This document shows, piece by piece, positions 36,228 to 46,182 of a stretch of DNA of 64,000 nucleotides. Numbering within the stretch: the first letter of the stretch is position 1; each line of letters opens with the position of its first letter. Origin of the DNA: Hofstenia miamia (taxonomy: Eukaryota > Xenacoelomorpha > Acoela); the NCBI GenBank assembly GCA_004352715.1, contig SCFE01000101.1, positions 780,291-844,290 of the forward strand, written 5' to 3'. Below the pieces are notes generated by a model that worked only from the letters and a program-made list of their open reading frames with translations, ran no database searches and had not been told where the DNA came from. Made by a program: the position numbers and the translations under genes.

Positions 36228-36847
36228 TTAATAAACAATTTTCCACATTTTCAAACACTCTTCTGAAAGTCTATTTCGAAATTTCCTTGGGATTTTGTAA
36301 TTCTATTGGAGGTATAGTGAACGCTTGTGAAAAAAAAGTCATAGGCCGGAAGTATTCAAAAATACAATTATTTTCAAATGAAAGTGCTGCGATTTTTGGC
36401 AAAACCATTCAAAATCTTTCCATGCGCAATGTTGAGATATAAAGCGATCTGATGTTTTGGCAGCAAAAGCTAACCTCGACTACTTCTGTCAATAGACCAT
36501 CCAAATCCCATCGGGAAAGTCAGAAGTTGTGCTGCTTCTGAAACCCTAGCAGTGGCAATTTCATATTCTAAGAAACTCTTTATTGAATATATTCTTGATT
36601 TATGATTTTAGTGTAAATATATTAGAAAAGGTTATAGTTATCTAATAAAAAGGTTCATATGATTTTACAAGAATCTTATTTTGCAATCCTATTTAAGTAA
36701 AATATATGTGAAATTCAGAAGCACTCATATGGAAGCAATCTATTTCTTCTGATGAAAAAGTTTAAATATCATTTTCAGCTAAATTTAAACGTATACTTTT
36801 CTTTTTTAATTATTCTTAAATGTTTTCCATACATGTACAGCATATTG

Positions 36848-37283
36848 ATGTATTCTAATTATTTTAATGAAGTACTATGTGCTAAAAGTTTTTGTTGGCT
36901 CAACCAAACATAAGAATACTTGAATATTTTATTAGTACTTTTTACTTTTAAATGCAAATAAGAAATCAAGCAGAGAAATACTTTTTTGTTATTGAAGTAG
37001 TGGCTTCACAAGCTGTCACTTTCAACCCCTTTATGGTATAACAAAGCTAATTTAAAACACAAAGAGAATATATTTTACAGCAAGAAACCAGTTTTTTGCG
37101 ACATCTATTTTTAAATAATTTACTCAATTTTGCTTTTATTTAAAATATGAGATGCGTTAATTTTACCCACATTCTTACAAGAATCAGTTATTATTATTTA
37201 AGTCTTAAAAAACTACAATCTCAGGTTGACATAAACCAAAATTGTCAAGTAGTTGATTATATATATATGAAATTGAAGTCTGA
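36848..37283 (+). repeat. Left arm of a 436-bp inverted duplication
   Basis: This segment reappears in reverse orientation at 42198-42633 with only two substitutions noticed near the 37283 end. The arms lie 4.9 kb apart. The left copy continues smoothly into unique sequence on both sides. Confidence 0.95.
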
Positions 37284-37660
37284 CGAACGAAGGGAAAGTT
37301 CCTTTAACTCCTTGGAATATTTGCATCAACATAACAATTTTAAAATTTCAAGATTTGAGCATCATTTATTCTCATTCAAAAAAATTGGGGATAAATTCTA
37401 ATGGAATTCTTATCTCTCATTACAATAATACAAATAAATGGCGAAAGTAAAAGGTTTTTGAAAATTAGTAATAGAATTTTTAAAATAGATTTATACCCTA
37501 ACACCTGCAATGAAAGTGTAAGCTATTTTATTCTTTACATTTAAATAGCAATTATAATAATTAAAAATTCCATAGTTGAGTTAAAAGAATAGATCTTCTT
37601 TTAATATCCTATTTCTGATTAATTAATGGCTACTATCCGTCAATATTTAAACTGTGTACA
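37284..37660. other. AT-rich spacer before LINE ORF1
   Basis: No gene is recognised. It could include the 5' untranslated region of the LINE whose ORF1 starts at 37661. Confidence 0.35.
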
Positions 37661-38484
37661 ATGTCATGTTGCTATATTATTAAAGAACCAAAAAAATTCA
37701 AGTACTTTTTATGTAATGATGTATTTCATTTTATCAAAACTTGCACAGGATTATCAAAGGCTTGTATTAATACAATTTTAAAGCATGAACGACATTTTCT
37801 TAAGCTTTGTACAAAATGCGTCGATTTTACTCAATCTGAGAAACATAAGTCGCTTGATGTTATTTCTTGCAAAAGTTATATTTTAAACATTGAGAACACT
37901 CTTCACCAACAAGCTGTTTCTACTTCTCTTGCAATTACAGAGAACCAAAAGCAAATTAATGAAATCAAGGAACTCATTGTGACTATGCAAAATCAAAATC
38001 ATATTAATAATTTCAAGGACACTGAAAATAACAATGCCAAACTAATGAATGAATTACGATCTGCATTACCACCCATAGTTTCTTCCAATGATGCAAGCCA
38101 AAGTAATTCTGAGTACAAACGTCGAACTTCTCTATCAGATCAACTACAGCATGATAAGAAATGTATTACAGATATGTTAAGCTTTATTTATTGTGATGCA
38201 TTTTCGGTTTGTAACATAATTCGCATTGGTAAAAGCATACCTGTAAGTATTGATATGGGAAATGAATGGTCTAAGCGGCTAGTTTTATCAAAAGCTTATC
38301 TACTTAAAAATTTCAATGAATATAAGGTTTTCAGAAAAGGTGAGCTCAGCCCATCGACAGAACTCGTGAAAAATCTTTTCTTAAAAAAAGATTTGAATTA
38401 ATTCAAGAACGACACGATCGAAAAAGTTTGCGAATTAGAGATCTTAAACTTTACTTAAATAATCAAATAGTTAATGTTGACTGA
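37661..38484 (+). pseudogene. Isolated LINE ORF1 (PHD-like finger, coiled coil, RRM-like)
   Basis: The ORF (246 codons to the stop at 38401) encodes an ORF1-type RNA-binding protein of a non-LTR retrotransposon. Residues 3-53 form a PHD-like zinc finger (C3/C4, C18, H23, C28, C50, C53, with TCTGLSK in the middle). About 75-140 is a glutamine- and asparagine-rich coiled coil. About 160-246 is an RRM-like domain with IRIGKSIP, ending in a DLT-like segment. A one-base loss in the A7 run at 38383-38389 shifts the frame. In the other frame the domain continues (FELIQERHDRKSLRIRDLKL) to a TGA at 38484. ORF1 is otherwise intact, so decay is recent. No ORF2 follows before the gap at 39383, which is unusual. 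Confidence 0.8.
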
Positions 38485-39382
38485 CTATCTTATCCAATTA
38501 ATATTGTAACATAATCGTAATCATTACACGAAATATTTTAGTAGTAAGATTTTCCTTGTCGATAGATGGCGCTTTAAAATGTGATTTATTAGCTATCTTA
38601 ATACATTGATAAAATTTATTTTTGGCTTTAATGGGCAAGCAATATCATATAATGTTCCTTCACTCTCGGATTGTTGAAATTCGAAAGCTACTGATTCTAT
38701 ATAACTACTGAAATTTGGAAAAACTTCAAAAATTAATTGAGCAAAATTGCATTGAATTCACCCTTTCAAATCAAGGGAAATTCCATTAAAATTTTTGAAT
38801 TTCATAGCACAGACATTCGAGAAGAAAAGGTATTAATGCTTCACTCTCGGAATCTGATAGACTGATATCTAAAGTCTATATTTATATTTAAACAGCTTTG
38901 ATTTAACGTTTATTTAATTGAGCAAATTGTCCATTTATATTGACTACAAAGCATGTTTTGAGGTAAAACATAGTAAGGCGCTCGTCTTTTTCTCTACTTT
39001 GCAAACATAGCAGTACAATGCAGTAATGAGGTAAATCATATTATAGTTTATTATTTTATATATTGAAATATTTCATAATACCTGTAACAACGTTCTGTGA
39101 ATTTTTATAAAATGTGCCCTATAAATGTTTTTGAGCAGCTAAAATATATTTCTATATATAATTATTTTTTTGTCATTTCCAACTTGAATTACATCGTTAC
39201 AATTGCATATATTCAAATAAATATAAATAGAGCATAGACTTATTAACACAATTTTAAATATATGCAGATTGACAAGAAAATCTAAATATTTTACATTAGA
39301 TTTACAGCTACCATTGTATGAAGGGACATTAATTAAAAGCATGTATTCATTCATTTATATTTTTAAGCTTAGCTATTTTAAT
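38485..39382. other. AT-rich non-coding sequence after LINE ORF1
   Basis: No endonuclease or RT motif is readable in any frame, although an ORF2 would be expected here. Confidence 0.45.
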
Positions 39383-40357
39383 NNNNNNNNNNNNNNNNNN
39401 NNNNNNNNNNNNNNNNNNNNNNNNNNNNNNNNNNNNNNNNNNNNNNNNNNNNNNNNNNNNNNNNNNNNNNNNNNNNNNNNNNNNNNNNNNNNNNNNNNNN
39501 NNNNNNNNNNNNNNNNNNNNNNNNNNNNNNNNNNNNNNNNNNNNNNNNNNNNNNNNNNNNNNNNNNNNNNNNNNNNNNNNNNNNNNNNNNNNNNNNNNNN
39601 NNNNNNNNNNNNNNNNNNNNNNNNNNNNNNNNNNNNNNNNNNNNNNNNNNNNNNNNNNNNNNNNNNNNNNNNNNNNNNNNNNNNNNNNNNNNNNNNNNNN
39701 NNNNNNNNNNNNNNNNNNNNNNNNNNNNNNNNNNNNNNNNNNNNNNNNNNNNNNNNNNNNNNNNNNNNNNNNNNNNNNNNNNNNNNNNNNNNNNNNNNNN
39801 NNNNNNNNNNNNNNNNNNNNNNNNNNNNNNNNNNNNNNNNNNNNNNNNNNNNNNNNNNNNNNNNNNNNNNNNNNNNNNNNNNNNNNNNNNNNNNNNNNNN
39901 NNNNNNNNNNNNNNNNNNNNNNNNNNNNNNNNNNNNNNNNNNNNNNNNNNNNNNNNNNNNNNNNNNNNNNNNNNNNNNNNNNNNNNNNNNNNNNNNNNNN
40001 NNNNNNNNNNNNNNNNNNNNNNNNNNNNNNNNNNNNNNNNNNNNNNNNNNNNNNNNNNNNNNNNNNNNNNNNNNNNNNNNNNNNNNNNNNNNNNNNNNNN
40101 NNNNNNNNNNNNNNNNNNNNNNNNNNNNNNNNNNNNNNNNNNNNNNNNNNNNNNNNNNNNNNNNNNNNNNNNNNNNNNNNNNNNNNNNNNNNNNNNNNNN
40201 NNNNNNNNNNNNNNNNNNNNNNNNNNNNNNNNNNNNNNNNNNNNNNNNNNNNNNNNNNNNNNNNNNNNNNNNNNNNNNNNNNNNNNNNNNNNNNNNNNNN
40301 NNNNNNNNNNNNNNNNNNNNNNNNNNNNNNNNNNNNNNNNNNNNNNNNNNNNNNNNN
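39383..40357. other. Assembly gap (975 N)
   Basis: Unsequenced. Open frames crossing it are meaningless. Confidence 1.
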
Positions 40358-40849
40358 AGGTTACTGTGGAGTCAACTTTGACGCTGTAGTCATAAAATAT
40401 ATATCATTCTCCTACACAACAATAGCTCCATGTGGCAGTGTATGTCGATTTCCGATTTGATCAATACTTTTACTGTAAACTGCGAACAATGTATCAGTAG
40501 ATCATTACGAACTTAAAGTGCTTTTCAAGGACAATTCATTCAGTGCCGCTCTATTTCATAGAAATGGGTGTTTGTTGTACACTATCTAGCTGCACTGTAT
40601 TGCTTAATATATAATAGAAGTCATTACCAATCTCTTTGAGTGAAATTGATTAAAATAATACTATTCAATATATGTAAATGTTAAAAATGTCGCGCAATAT
40701 ATTTATAAATTTTAAAGGCAATACTAATTGTGTTAGAAAATTGCGTTGGCTGGGCGTTTATAGTTTTGGGGTTTGTATTTCTAATTTCTCCCAAAAAGAT
40801 AATTTTTACCTAGCAATTTAATTTTCCGGTACTGTCGAATTCTGGAAAT
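40358..40849. other. Non-coding sequence between gaps
   Basis: No gene is recognised. Confidence 0.4.
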
Positions 40850-40911
40850 ATTTATTCTAGCGACAGCTCTTATTTCTGACATTTATTCTAGCGACAGCTC
40901 TTATTTCTGAC
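40850..40911 (+). repeat. Exact 31-bp tandem duplication
   Basis: 40850-40880 and 40881-40911 are identical (unit starts ATTTATTCTAGCGACAGCTC). This is a recent slip or an assembly duplication. Confidence 0.95.
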
Positions 40912-41197
40912 AATTTACCAAAAATAAGATTAAACTCTCTATGCTAATTTAACTCTTATTAACACAACGTATTTTACTTAATCCACTAAAACTTTTAAGC
41001 AGAAACGTTCATTCTGTAACAAGTTAAAGAACTTTATCAAAATAGAATTCAACCAGGATGAAAACAACAATTAAATCTGATTTGAACAATGTGCCACAAT
41101 TATTCAAAGAGCTTAAACAAACAATAAAATAAAGTGTTAAAGTAATTGCAATAAACTATTTAACATAACTTAAGTGTGAAAAACAACACTTATAAAA

Positions 41198-42197
41198 NNN
41201 NNNNNNNNNNNNNNNNNNNNNNNNNNNNNNNNNNNNNNNNNNNNNNNNNNNNNNNNNNNNNNNNNNNNNNNNNNNNNNNNNNNNNNNNNNNNNNNNNNNN
41301 NNNNNNNNNNNNNNNNNNNNNNNNNNNNNNNNNNNNNNNNNNNNNNNNNNNNNNNNNNNNNNNNNNNNNNNNNNNNNNNNNNNNNNNNNNNNNNNNNNNN
41401 NNNNNNNNNNNNNNNNNNNNNNNNNNNNNNNNNNNNNNNNNNNNNNNNNNNNNNNNNNNNNNNNNNNNNNNNNNNNNNNNNNNNNNNNNNNNNNNNNNNN
41501 NNNNNNNNNNNNNNNNNNNNNNNNNNNNNNNNNNNNNNNNNNNNNNNNNNNNNNNNNNNNNNNNNNNNNNNNNNNNNNNNNNNNNNNNNNNNNNNNNNNN
41601 NNNNNNNNNNNNNNNNNNNNNNNNNNNNNNNNNNNNNNNNNNNNNNNNNNNNNNNNNNNNNNNNNNNNNNNNNNNNNNNNNNNNNNNNNNNNNNNNNNNN
41701 NNNNNNNNNNNNNNNNNNNNNNNNNNNNNNNNNNNNNNNNNNNNNNNNNNNNNNNNNNNNNNNNNNNNNNNNNNNNNNNNNNNNNNNNNNNNNNNNNNNN
41801 NNNNNNNNNNNNNNNNNNNNNNNNNNNNNNNNNNNNNNNNNNNNNNNNNNNNNNNNNNNNNNNNNNNNNNNNNNNNNNNNNNNNNNNNNNNNNNNNNNNN
41901 NNNNNNNNNNNNNNNNNNNNNNNNNNNNNNNNNNNNNNNNNNNNNNNNNNNNNNNNNNNNNNNNNNNNNNNNNNNNNNNNNNNNNNNNNNNNNNNNNNNN
42001 NNNNNNNNNNNNNNNNNNNNNNNNNNNNNNNNNNNNNNNNNNNNNNNNNNNNNNNNNNNNNNNNNNNNNNNNNNNNNNNNNNNNNNNNNNNNNNNNNNNN
42101 NNNNNNNNNNNNNNNNNNNNNNNNNNNNNNNNNNNNNNNNNNNNNNNNNNNNNNNNNNNNNNNNNNNNNNNNNNNNNNNNNNNNNNNNNNNNNNNNN
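41198..42197. other. Assembly gap (1000 N)
   Basis: A default-size scaffold gap directly before the inverted copy of 36848-37283. Confidence 1.
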
Positions 42198-42634
42198 TCA
42201 GACTTCAATTTCATATATATATAATAAACTACTTAACAATTTTGGTTTATGTCAACCTGAGATTGTAGTTTTTTAAGACTTAAATAATAATAACTGATTC
42301 TTGTAAGAATGTGGGTAAAATTAACGCATCTCATATTTTAAATAAAAGCAAAATTGAGTAAATTATTTAAAAATAGATGTCGCAAAAAACTGGTTTCTTG
42401 CTGTAAAATATATTCTCTTTGTGTTTTAAATTAGCTTTGTTATACCATAAAGGGGTTGAAAGTGACAGCTTGTGAAGCCACTACTTCAATAACAAAAAAG
42501 TATTTCTCTGCTTGATTTCTTATTTGCATTTAAAAGTAAAAAGTACTAATAAAATATTCAAGTATTCTTATGTTTGGTTGAGCCAACAAAAACTTTTAGC
42601 ACATAGTACTTCATTAAAATAATTAGAATACATN
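42198..42634 (-). repeat. Right arm of the 436-bp inverted duplication
   Basis: Reverse complement of 36848-37283. It begins at the first base after the 1000-N gap and ends at the base before a single N (42634), so it behaves as one small contig placed in the scaffold. Its near identity suits an allelic copy better than an old repeat. Confidence 0.95.
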
Positions 42635-43464
42635 ATATAATAAGAATATCACAACCTTATGATTTTTATAAAATTTACAAAATATATACTGTAATGATAA
42701 TTATTTAAATTACTTGAATATATTAATATTTTAATAAACAAAACGTCAGTCCTACATTTTTTAATATAAGAAATGAAAGGCAGATTATTTTAGGGCATGC
42801 TTTTAAATTTGAAAATCGAACGTAGCAAAAGTGTTAATTTTGACCATTTCTATTGGCCGATGTGATGATACCACATTGAAAATATCGAGAACAGGAACAA
42901 TAGTTTCACATGGAACTATTCACTGCGAACATTTTAATGTATACAGTTTATTAATAGCATCAATGCTCAAAGAGCAATGAGGTTCTGAAATGTGCGATTT
43001 GAAGAAATATAATAGAAATTCAAAATTGTTTTAATAAAAATTCCAAAATTTTAAAGAAAAAAGGTGTAAAAATCTGATTTTGATCTTGTAAAATAGGTTT
43101 AGAGTTATTCCGTTAAACTCTGAGAACAGCTAAGAAATCTGAACAAGATGCAATTGTCAGAAAATTTGGTGTCATTATGTACTGTTATGTGCGCTTATAA
43201 ATTTTATTGTTGAAAATGTAAATTATTTTATTTTACCAGAATTGTAAACTAATTTCAGTTATTTAGAAAGTACGATTAGGTTTCGTTTATTGCGTAATCT
43301 TAGTAGGCTATCGGACACTTTTCTTTTAAGATTTGAAACTTAATCCGGTTTGATATCAGCAATCTACACTAGTTCGCTGCTGTTTAAAATAGTTCAAACG
43401 AAGATACCGCCCTGCTTGACGTTTAGTAACTAAATTTAGCAACATCGAGTCAGATAACGTAAAT
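42635..43464. other. AT-rich non-coding sequence upstream of the LTR element
   Basis: No gene is recognised. Confidence 0.4.
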
Positions 43465-43524
43465 TGTGGAAGACCTCCCTCAAGTCGTGATCGGTGGCCT
43501 AAGAAAAAGGGCAGTGACAAAAGA

Positions 43525-43579
43525 TGACGTCAAGATCAGCCAATCATCACGAGGAGGCGGGACGTACCATATAAATAGG
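43525..43579 (+). promoter_or_regulatory. RNA polymerase II promoter: CRE, CCAAT, GC box, TATA
   Basis: Within 55 bp lie a palindromic CRE (TGACGTCA, 43525-43532), a CCAAT box (43540-43544), a GC box (GGCGGG, 43556-43561) and a canonical TATA box (TATAAATAGG, 43570-43579). Transcription would start near 43600, just before the N gap. The dense arrangement is typical of the U3 region of LTR elements and viruses. The next plus-strand coding region is gag at 46183, so I assign it to the LTR element. Confidence 0.7.
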
Positions 43580-43626
43580 AGGACACCAACACGAGTCGTC
43601 AGACCCCGCAGAGTAAGGACGAAACG

Positions 43627-44626
43627 NNNNNNNNNNNNNNNNNNNNNNNNNNNNNNNNNNNNNNNNNNNNNNNNNNNNNNNNNNNNNNNNNNNNNNNNNN
43701 NNNNNNNNNNNNNNNNNNNNNNNNNNNNNNNNNNNNNNNNNNNNNNNNNNNNNNNNNNNNNNNNNNNNNNNNNNNNNNNNNNNNNNNNNNNNNNNNNNNN
43801 NNNNNNNNNNNNNNNNNNNNNNNNNNNNNNNNNNNNNNNNNNNNNNNNNNNNNNNNNNNNNNNNNNNNNNNNNNNNNNNNNNNNNNNNNNNNNNNNNNNN
43901 NNNNNNNNNNNNNNNNNNNNNNNNNNNNNNNNNNNNNNNNNNNNNNNNNNNNNNNNNNNNNNNNNNNNNNNNNNNNNNNNNNNNNNNNNNNNNNNNNNNN
44001 NNNNNNNNNNNNNNNNNNNNNNNNNNNNNNNNNNNNNNNNNNNNNNNNNNNNNNNNNNNNNNNNNNNNNNNNNNNNNNNNNNNNNNNNNNNNNNNNNNNN
44101 NNNNNNNNNNNNNNNNNNNNNNNNNNNNNNNNNNNNNNNNNNNNNNNNNNNNNNNNNNNNNNNNNNNNNNNNNNNNNNNNNNNNNNNNNNNNNNNNNNNN
44201 NNNNNNNNNNNNNNNNNNNNNNNNNNNNNNNNNNNNNNNNNNNNNNNNNNNNNNNNNNNNNNNNNNNNNNNNNNNNNNNNNNNNNNNNNNNNNNNNNNNN
44301 NNNNNNNNNNNNNNNNNNNNNNNNNNNNNNNNNNNNNNNNNNNNNNNNNNNNNNNNNNNNNNNNNNNNNNNNNNNNNNNNNNNNNNNNNNNNNNNNNNNN
44401 NNNNNNNNNNNNNNNNNNNNNNNNNNNNNNNNNNNNNNNNNNNNNNNNNNNNNNNNNNNNNNNNNNNNNNNNNNNNNNNNNNNNNNNNNNNNNNNNNNNN
44501 NNNNNNNNNNNNNNNNNNNNNNNNNNNNNNNNNNNNNNNNNNNNNNNNNNNNNNNNNNNNNNNNNNNNNNNNNNNNNNNNNNNNNNNNNNNNNNNNNNNN
44601 NNNNNNNNNNNNNNNNNNNNNNNNNN
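43627..44626. other. Assembly gap (1000 N)
   Basis: A default-size gap inside the putative LTR or leader. The true distance from promoter to gag is unknown. Confidence 1.
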
Positions 44627-45084
44627 GATCTAACACTTACTGTTTGCATGGTATTATTAGTGTAACATAATCGTAATCTTATCATATGTGGTCAAATTGA
44701 GACAAAAGGAAGAAGAAACCAAGACTGCATATTAAAATAAAATATTAATTGTAAAAACATATGAGTAAGATTAATTAGTTATTTTGTAAATTTATAGTGC
44801 AGTATTTTTGATATTAATTAATTTGGCAAAACGGCACTAGACTAAATCGCTACTGCTAATTAAGGCAGAACTGCGTAATCAGCAGACGAACAGAAATTAA
44901 AACGTTCGAAATTGTAAACAACTGGAATTAGCAGGTACTAGTTAAATATTTGATTGTTGTTAATTCTTTCACTATAAAAATTGTGTAGTTGATCATTTTG
45001 TTGATGAATCTAATTTACTGGATTTACTTTACGTTTTTGTATCAGGTTATTTTATTTAATACAATGGAAAGCTAAACGTTCGAG

Positions 45085-45158
45085 CTCTCGGGTATTCTAG
45101 ACGGTGGTTCACGGATCCAGTTAACGGGTGAAGTGTATAGCCGGTGCTTACCCGAGAG
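45085..45158 (+). repeat. Stem-loop with a 10-bp perfect stem
   Basis: CTCTCGGGTA (45085-45094) pairs with TACCCGAGAG (45149-45158) around a 54-nt GC-rich loop, and flanking GAGC/GCTC can extend it. In the transcript this would be a stable leader structure. A role in packaging, dimerisation or translation is conjecture. Confidence 0.55.
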
Positions 45159-45659
45159 GCTCTTAGGTTAGGTGTAGGAATAGGGGCTTTTACTCGTATT
45201 AGCTTTCCTATCGTTCGTTGTTCATGTTACAACTTTTATTACATTATGTTATTAGATCTGTTTACATCAGGAAACCTAGGAAATCACAAGATCTATTTGT
45301 ATTATCTTGGATGTTGTTTATTACGTATGATTACTAGTAGACTGACGGACTATCAATTCATCTCTTTCCCTGTGACCGTATTGATTGTTCACATGTACTC
45401 TAGGCTAGCATGTAACTATTTATATGTAAGGTTATTATATGTACGAACTCATAACAAGCTATTGCATCCCGGTTGCGAGATTCCTTTATTAAACAAACTC
45501 ATTGATAACAAGAACAATCAATACATTAAATTAGTAAGGTATCACACATTATCACCATTGTATTCATGCACACTATTCCATTACACTGAGTCATCTGAAT
45601 TGTGGTTGGTGTCTCTATCGATGTGCCAGTATCGCATGGAAATACTCGTTATAGCGTAA
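45144..45659 (+). CDS. Unidentified 171-codon open frame in the LTR/leader
   Basis: A plus-strand frame of 171 codons lies between the stem-loop and the primer-binding site. It contains several tyrosine- and leucine-rich hydrophobic stretches and no motif I recognise. Its length is notable for this AT-rich window, but the local sequence is more GC-rich than average, which makes long frames likelier by chance. An overlapping minus-strand frame (45581-45766) is equally unsupported. It lies where leader RNA would normally be non-coding. Treat it as an ORF, not a proven gene. Confidence 0.2.
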   Translation: MLTREALRLGVGIGAFTRISFPIVRCSCYNFYYIMLLDLFTSGNLGNHKIYLYYLGCCLLRMITSRLTDYQFISFPVTVLIVHMYSRLACNYLYVRLLYVRTHNKLLHPGCEIPLLNKLIDNKNNQYIKLVRYHTLSPLYSCTLFHYTESSELWLVSLSMCQYRMEILVIA

Positions 45660-45946
45660 TTCTTCAATTCCTCTTTTGTGCTTTGTTGCAGGTCGGGTAA
45701 GCGTACCCTGTACTTTGTACCCTCTGTCTCGTGTCTTGGATCTAAAATAACAGTCGTTAGTTTCATATCAATATTAGTTGATCAGATAATAGTATAATTA
45801 TTTAACGGCTAAACAAAAGAACTGAAAGAAGAGAGATGGAGAATGGAGTCTGTCACCTACCGTACTATCAGAGGAGGAAATAATTGTCATAGCAGCTCCT
45901 AAATTAAGCTAAGACTTACTAGTATGAAGGTTGGCGAGATTCTACA

Positions 45947-45964
45947 TGGCGACCGTGACAGGCG
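45947..45964 (+). promoter_or_regulatory. Putative tRNA primer-binding site
   Basis: TGGCGACCGTGACAGG starts with TGG, as required for pairing with a tRNA 3' CCA end. Its first eight bases fit the end of an Arg-type tRNA (..GGTCGCCA); beyond that the fit is unclear. It follows CA and precedes gag by about 236 bp, the normal position for minus-strand DNA priming in LTR retrotransposons. Confidence 0.6.
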
Positions 45965-46182
45965 CTCGACAGTGCAAAGGAAGATTCAGGAAGATAGTTG
46001 TTTCTTTTTGAATCACCTGAATTGGAGGAAAACCGAAAAGGATTGGAAAACTGGAATTAGTGGAAACTATTAACGATACCTAGAAAAGGAAGAAAGAAAA
46101 CAACGAACACTTGACACCTTACCAGAGCTTCTAATGGAAAAAGTGAACAACCAGAAGAATACCCCAAGCTGAAGAAGGAAAA

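Larger units (their letters stand above)
43465..45946 (+). mobile_element. Putative 5' LTR and leader of an LTR retrotransposon
   Basis: The right border is inferred from CTACA directly before TGGCGACCGTGACAGG at 45947, a primer-binding-site-like sequence. The left border is uncertain. TGTGGAAGACC at 43465, just upstream of the promoter block, is one candidate; a second is TGTAAC at 44661. The interval contains a strong promoter, a 1000-N gap (43627-44626), a long stem-loop at 45085-45158 and a 171-codon open frame. It is more GC-rich and structured than its surroundings. No second LTR lies in the window, so the LTR cannot be verified by comparison. Confidence 0.45.

Noticed and set aside
36029-36442. 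137-codon frame starting MVKFDHFAHL
   Set aside because: It starts inside the piggyBac MITE and runs out of it; no domain or splice logic supports it.
38505-44678. Identical 18-mer TGTAACATAATCGTAATC at 38505 and 44661, first taken as paired LTR starts
   Set aside because: In a 64-kb AT-rich window about one chance match of this length is expected, and the flanks do not align.
45581-45766. 61-codon minus-strand frame with protein-like composition
   Set aside because: It overlaps the opposite-strand frame in the LTR/leader and has no splice or start context or recognisable domain.
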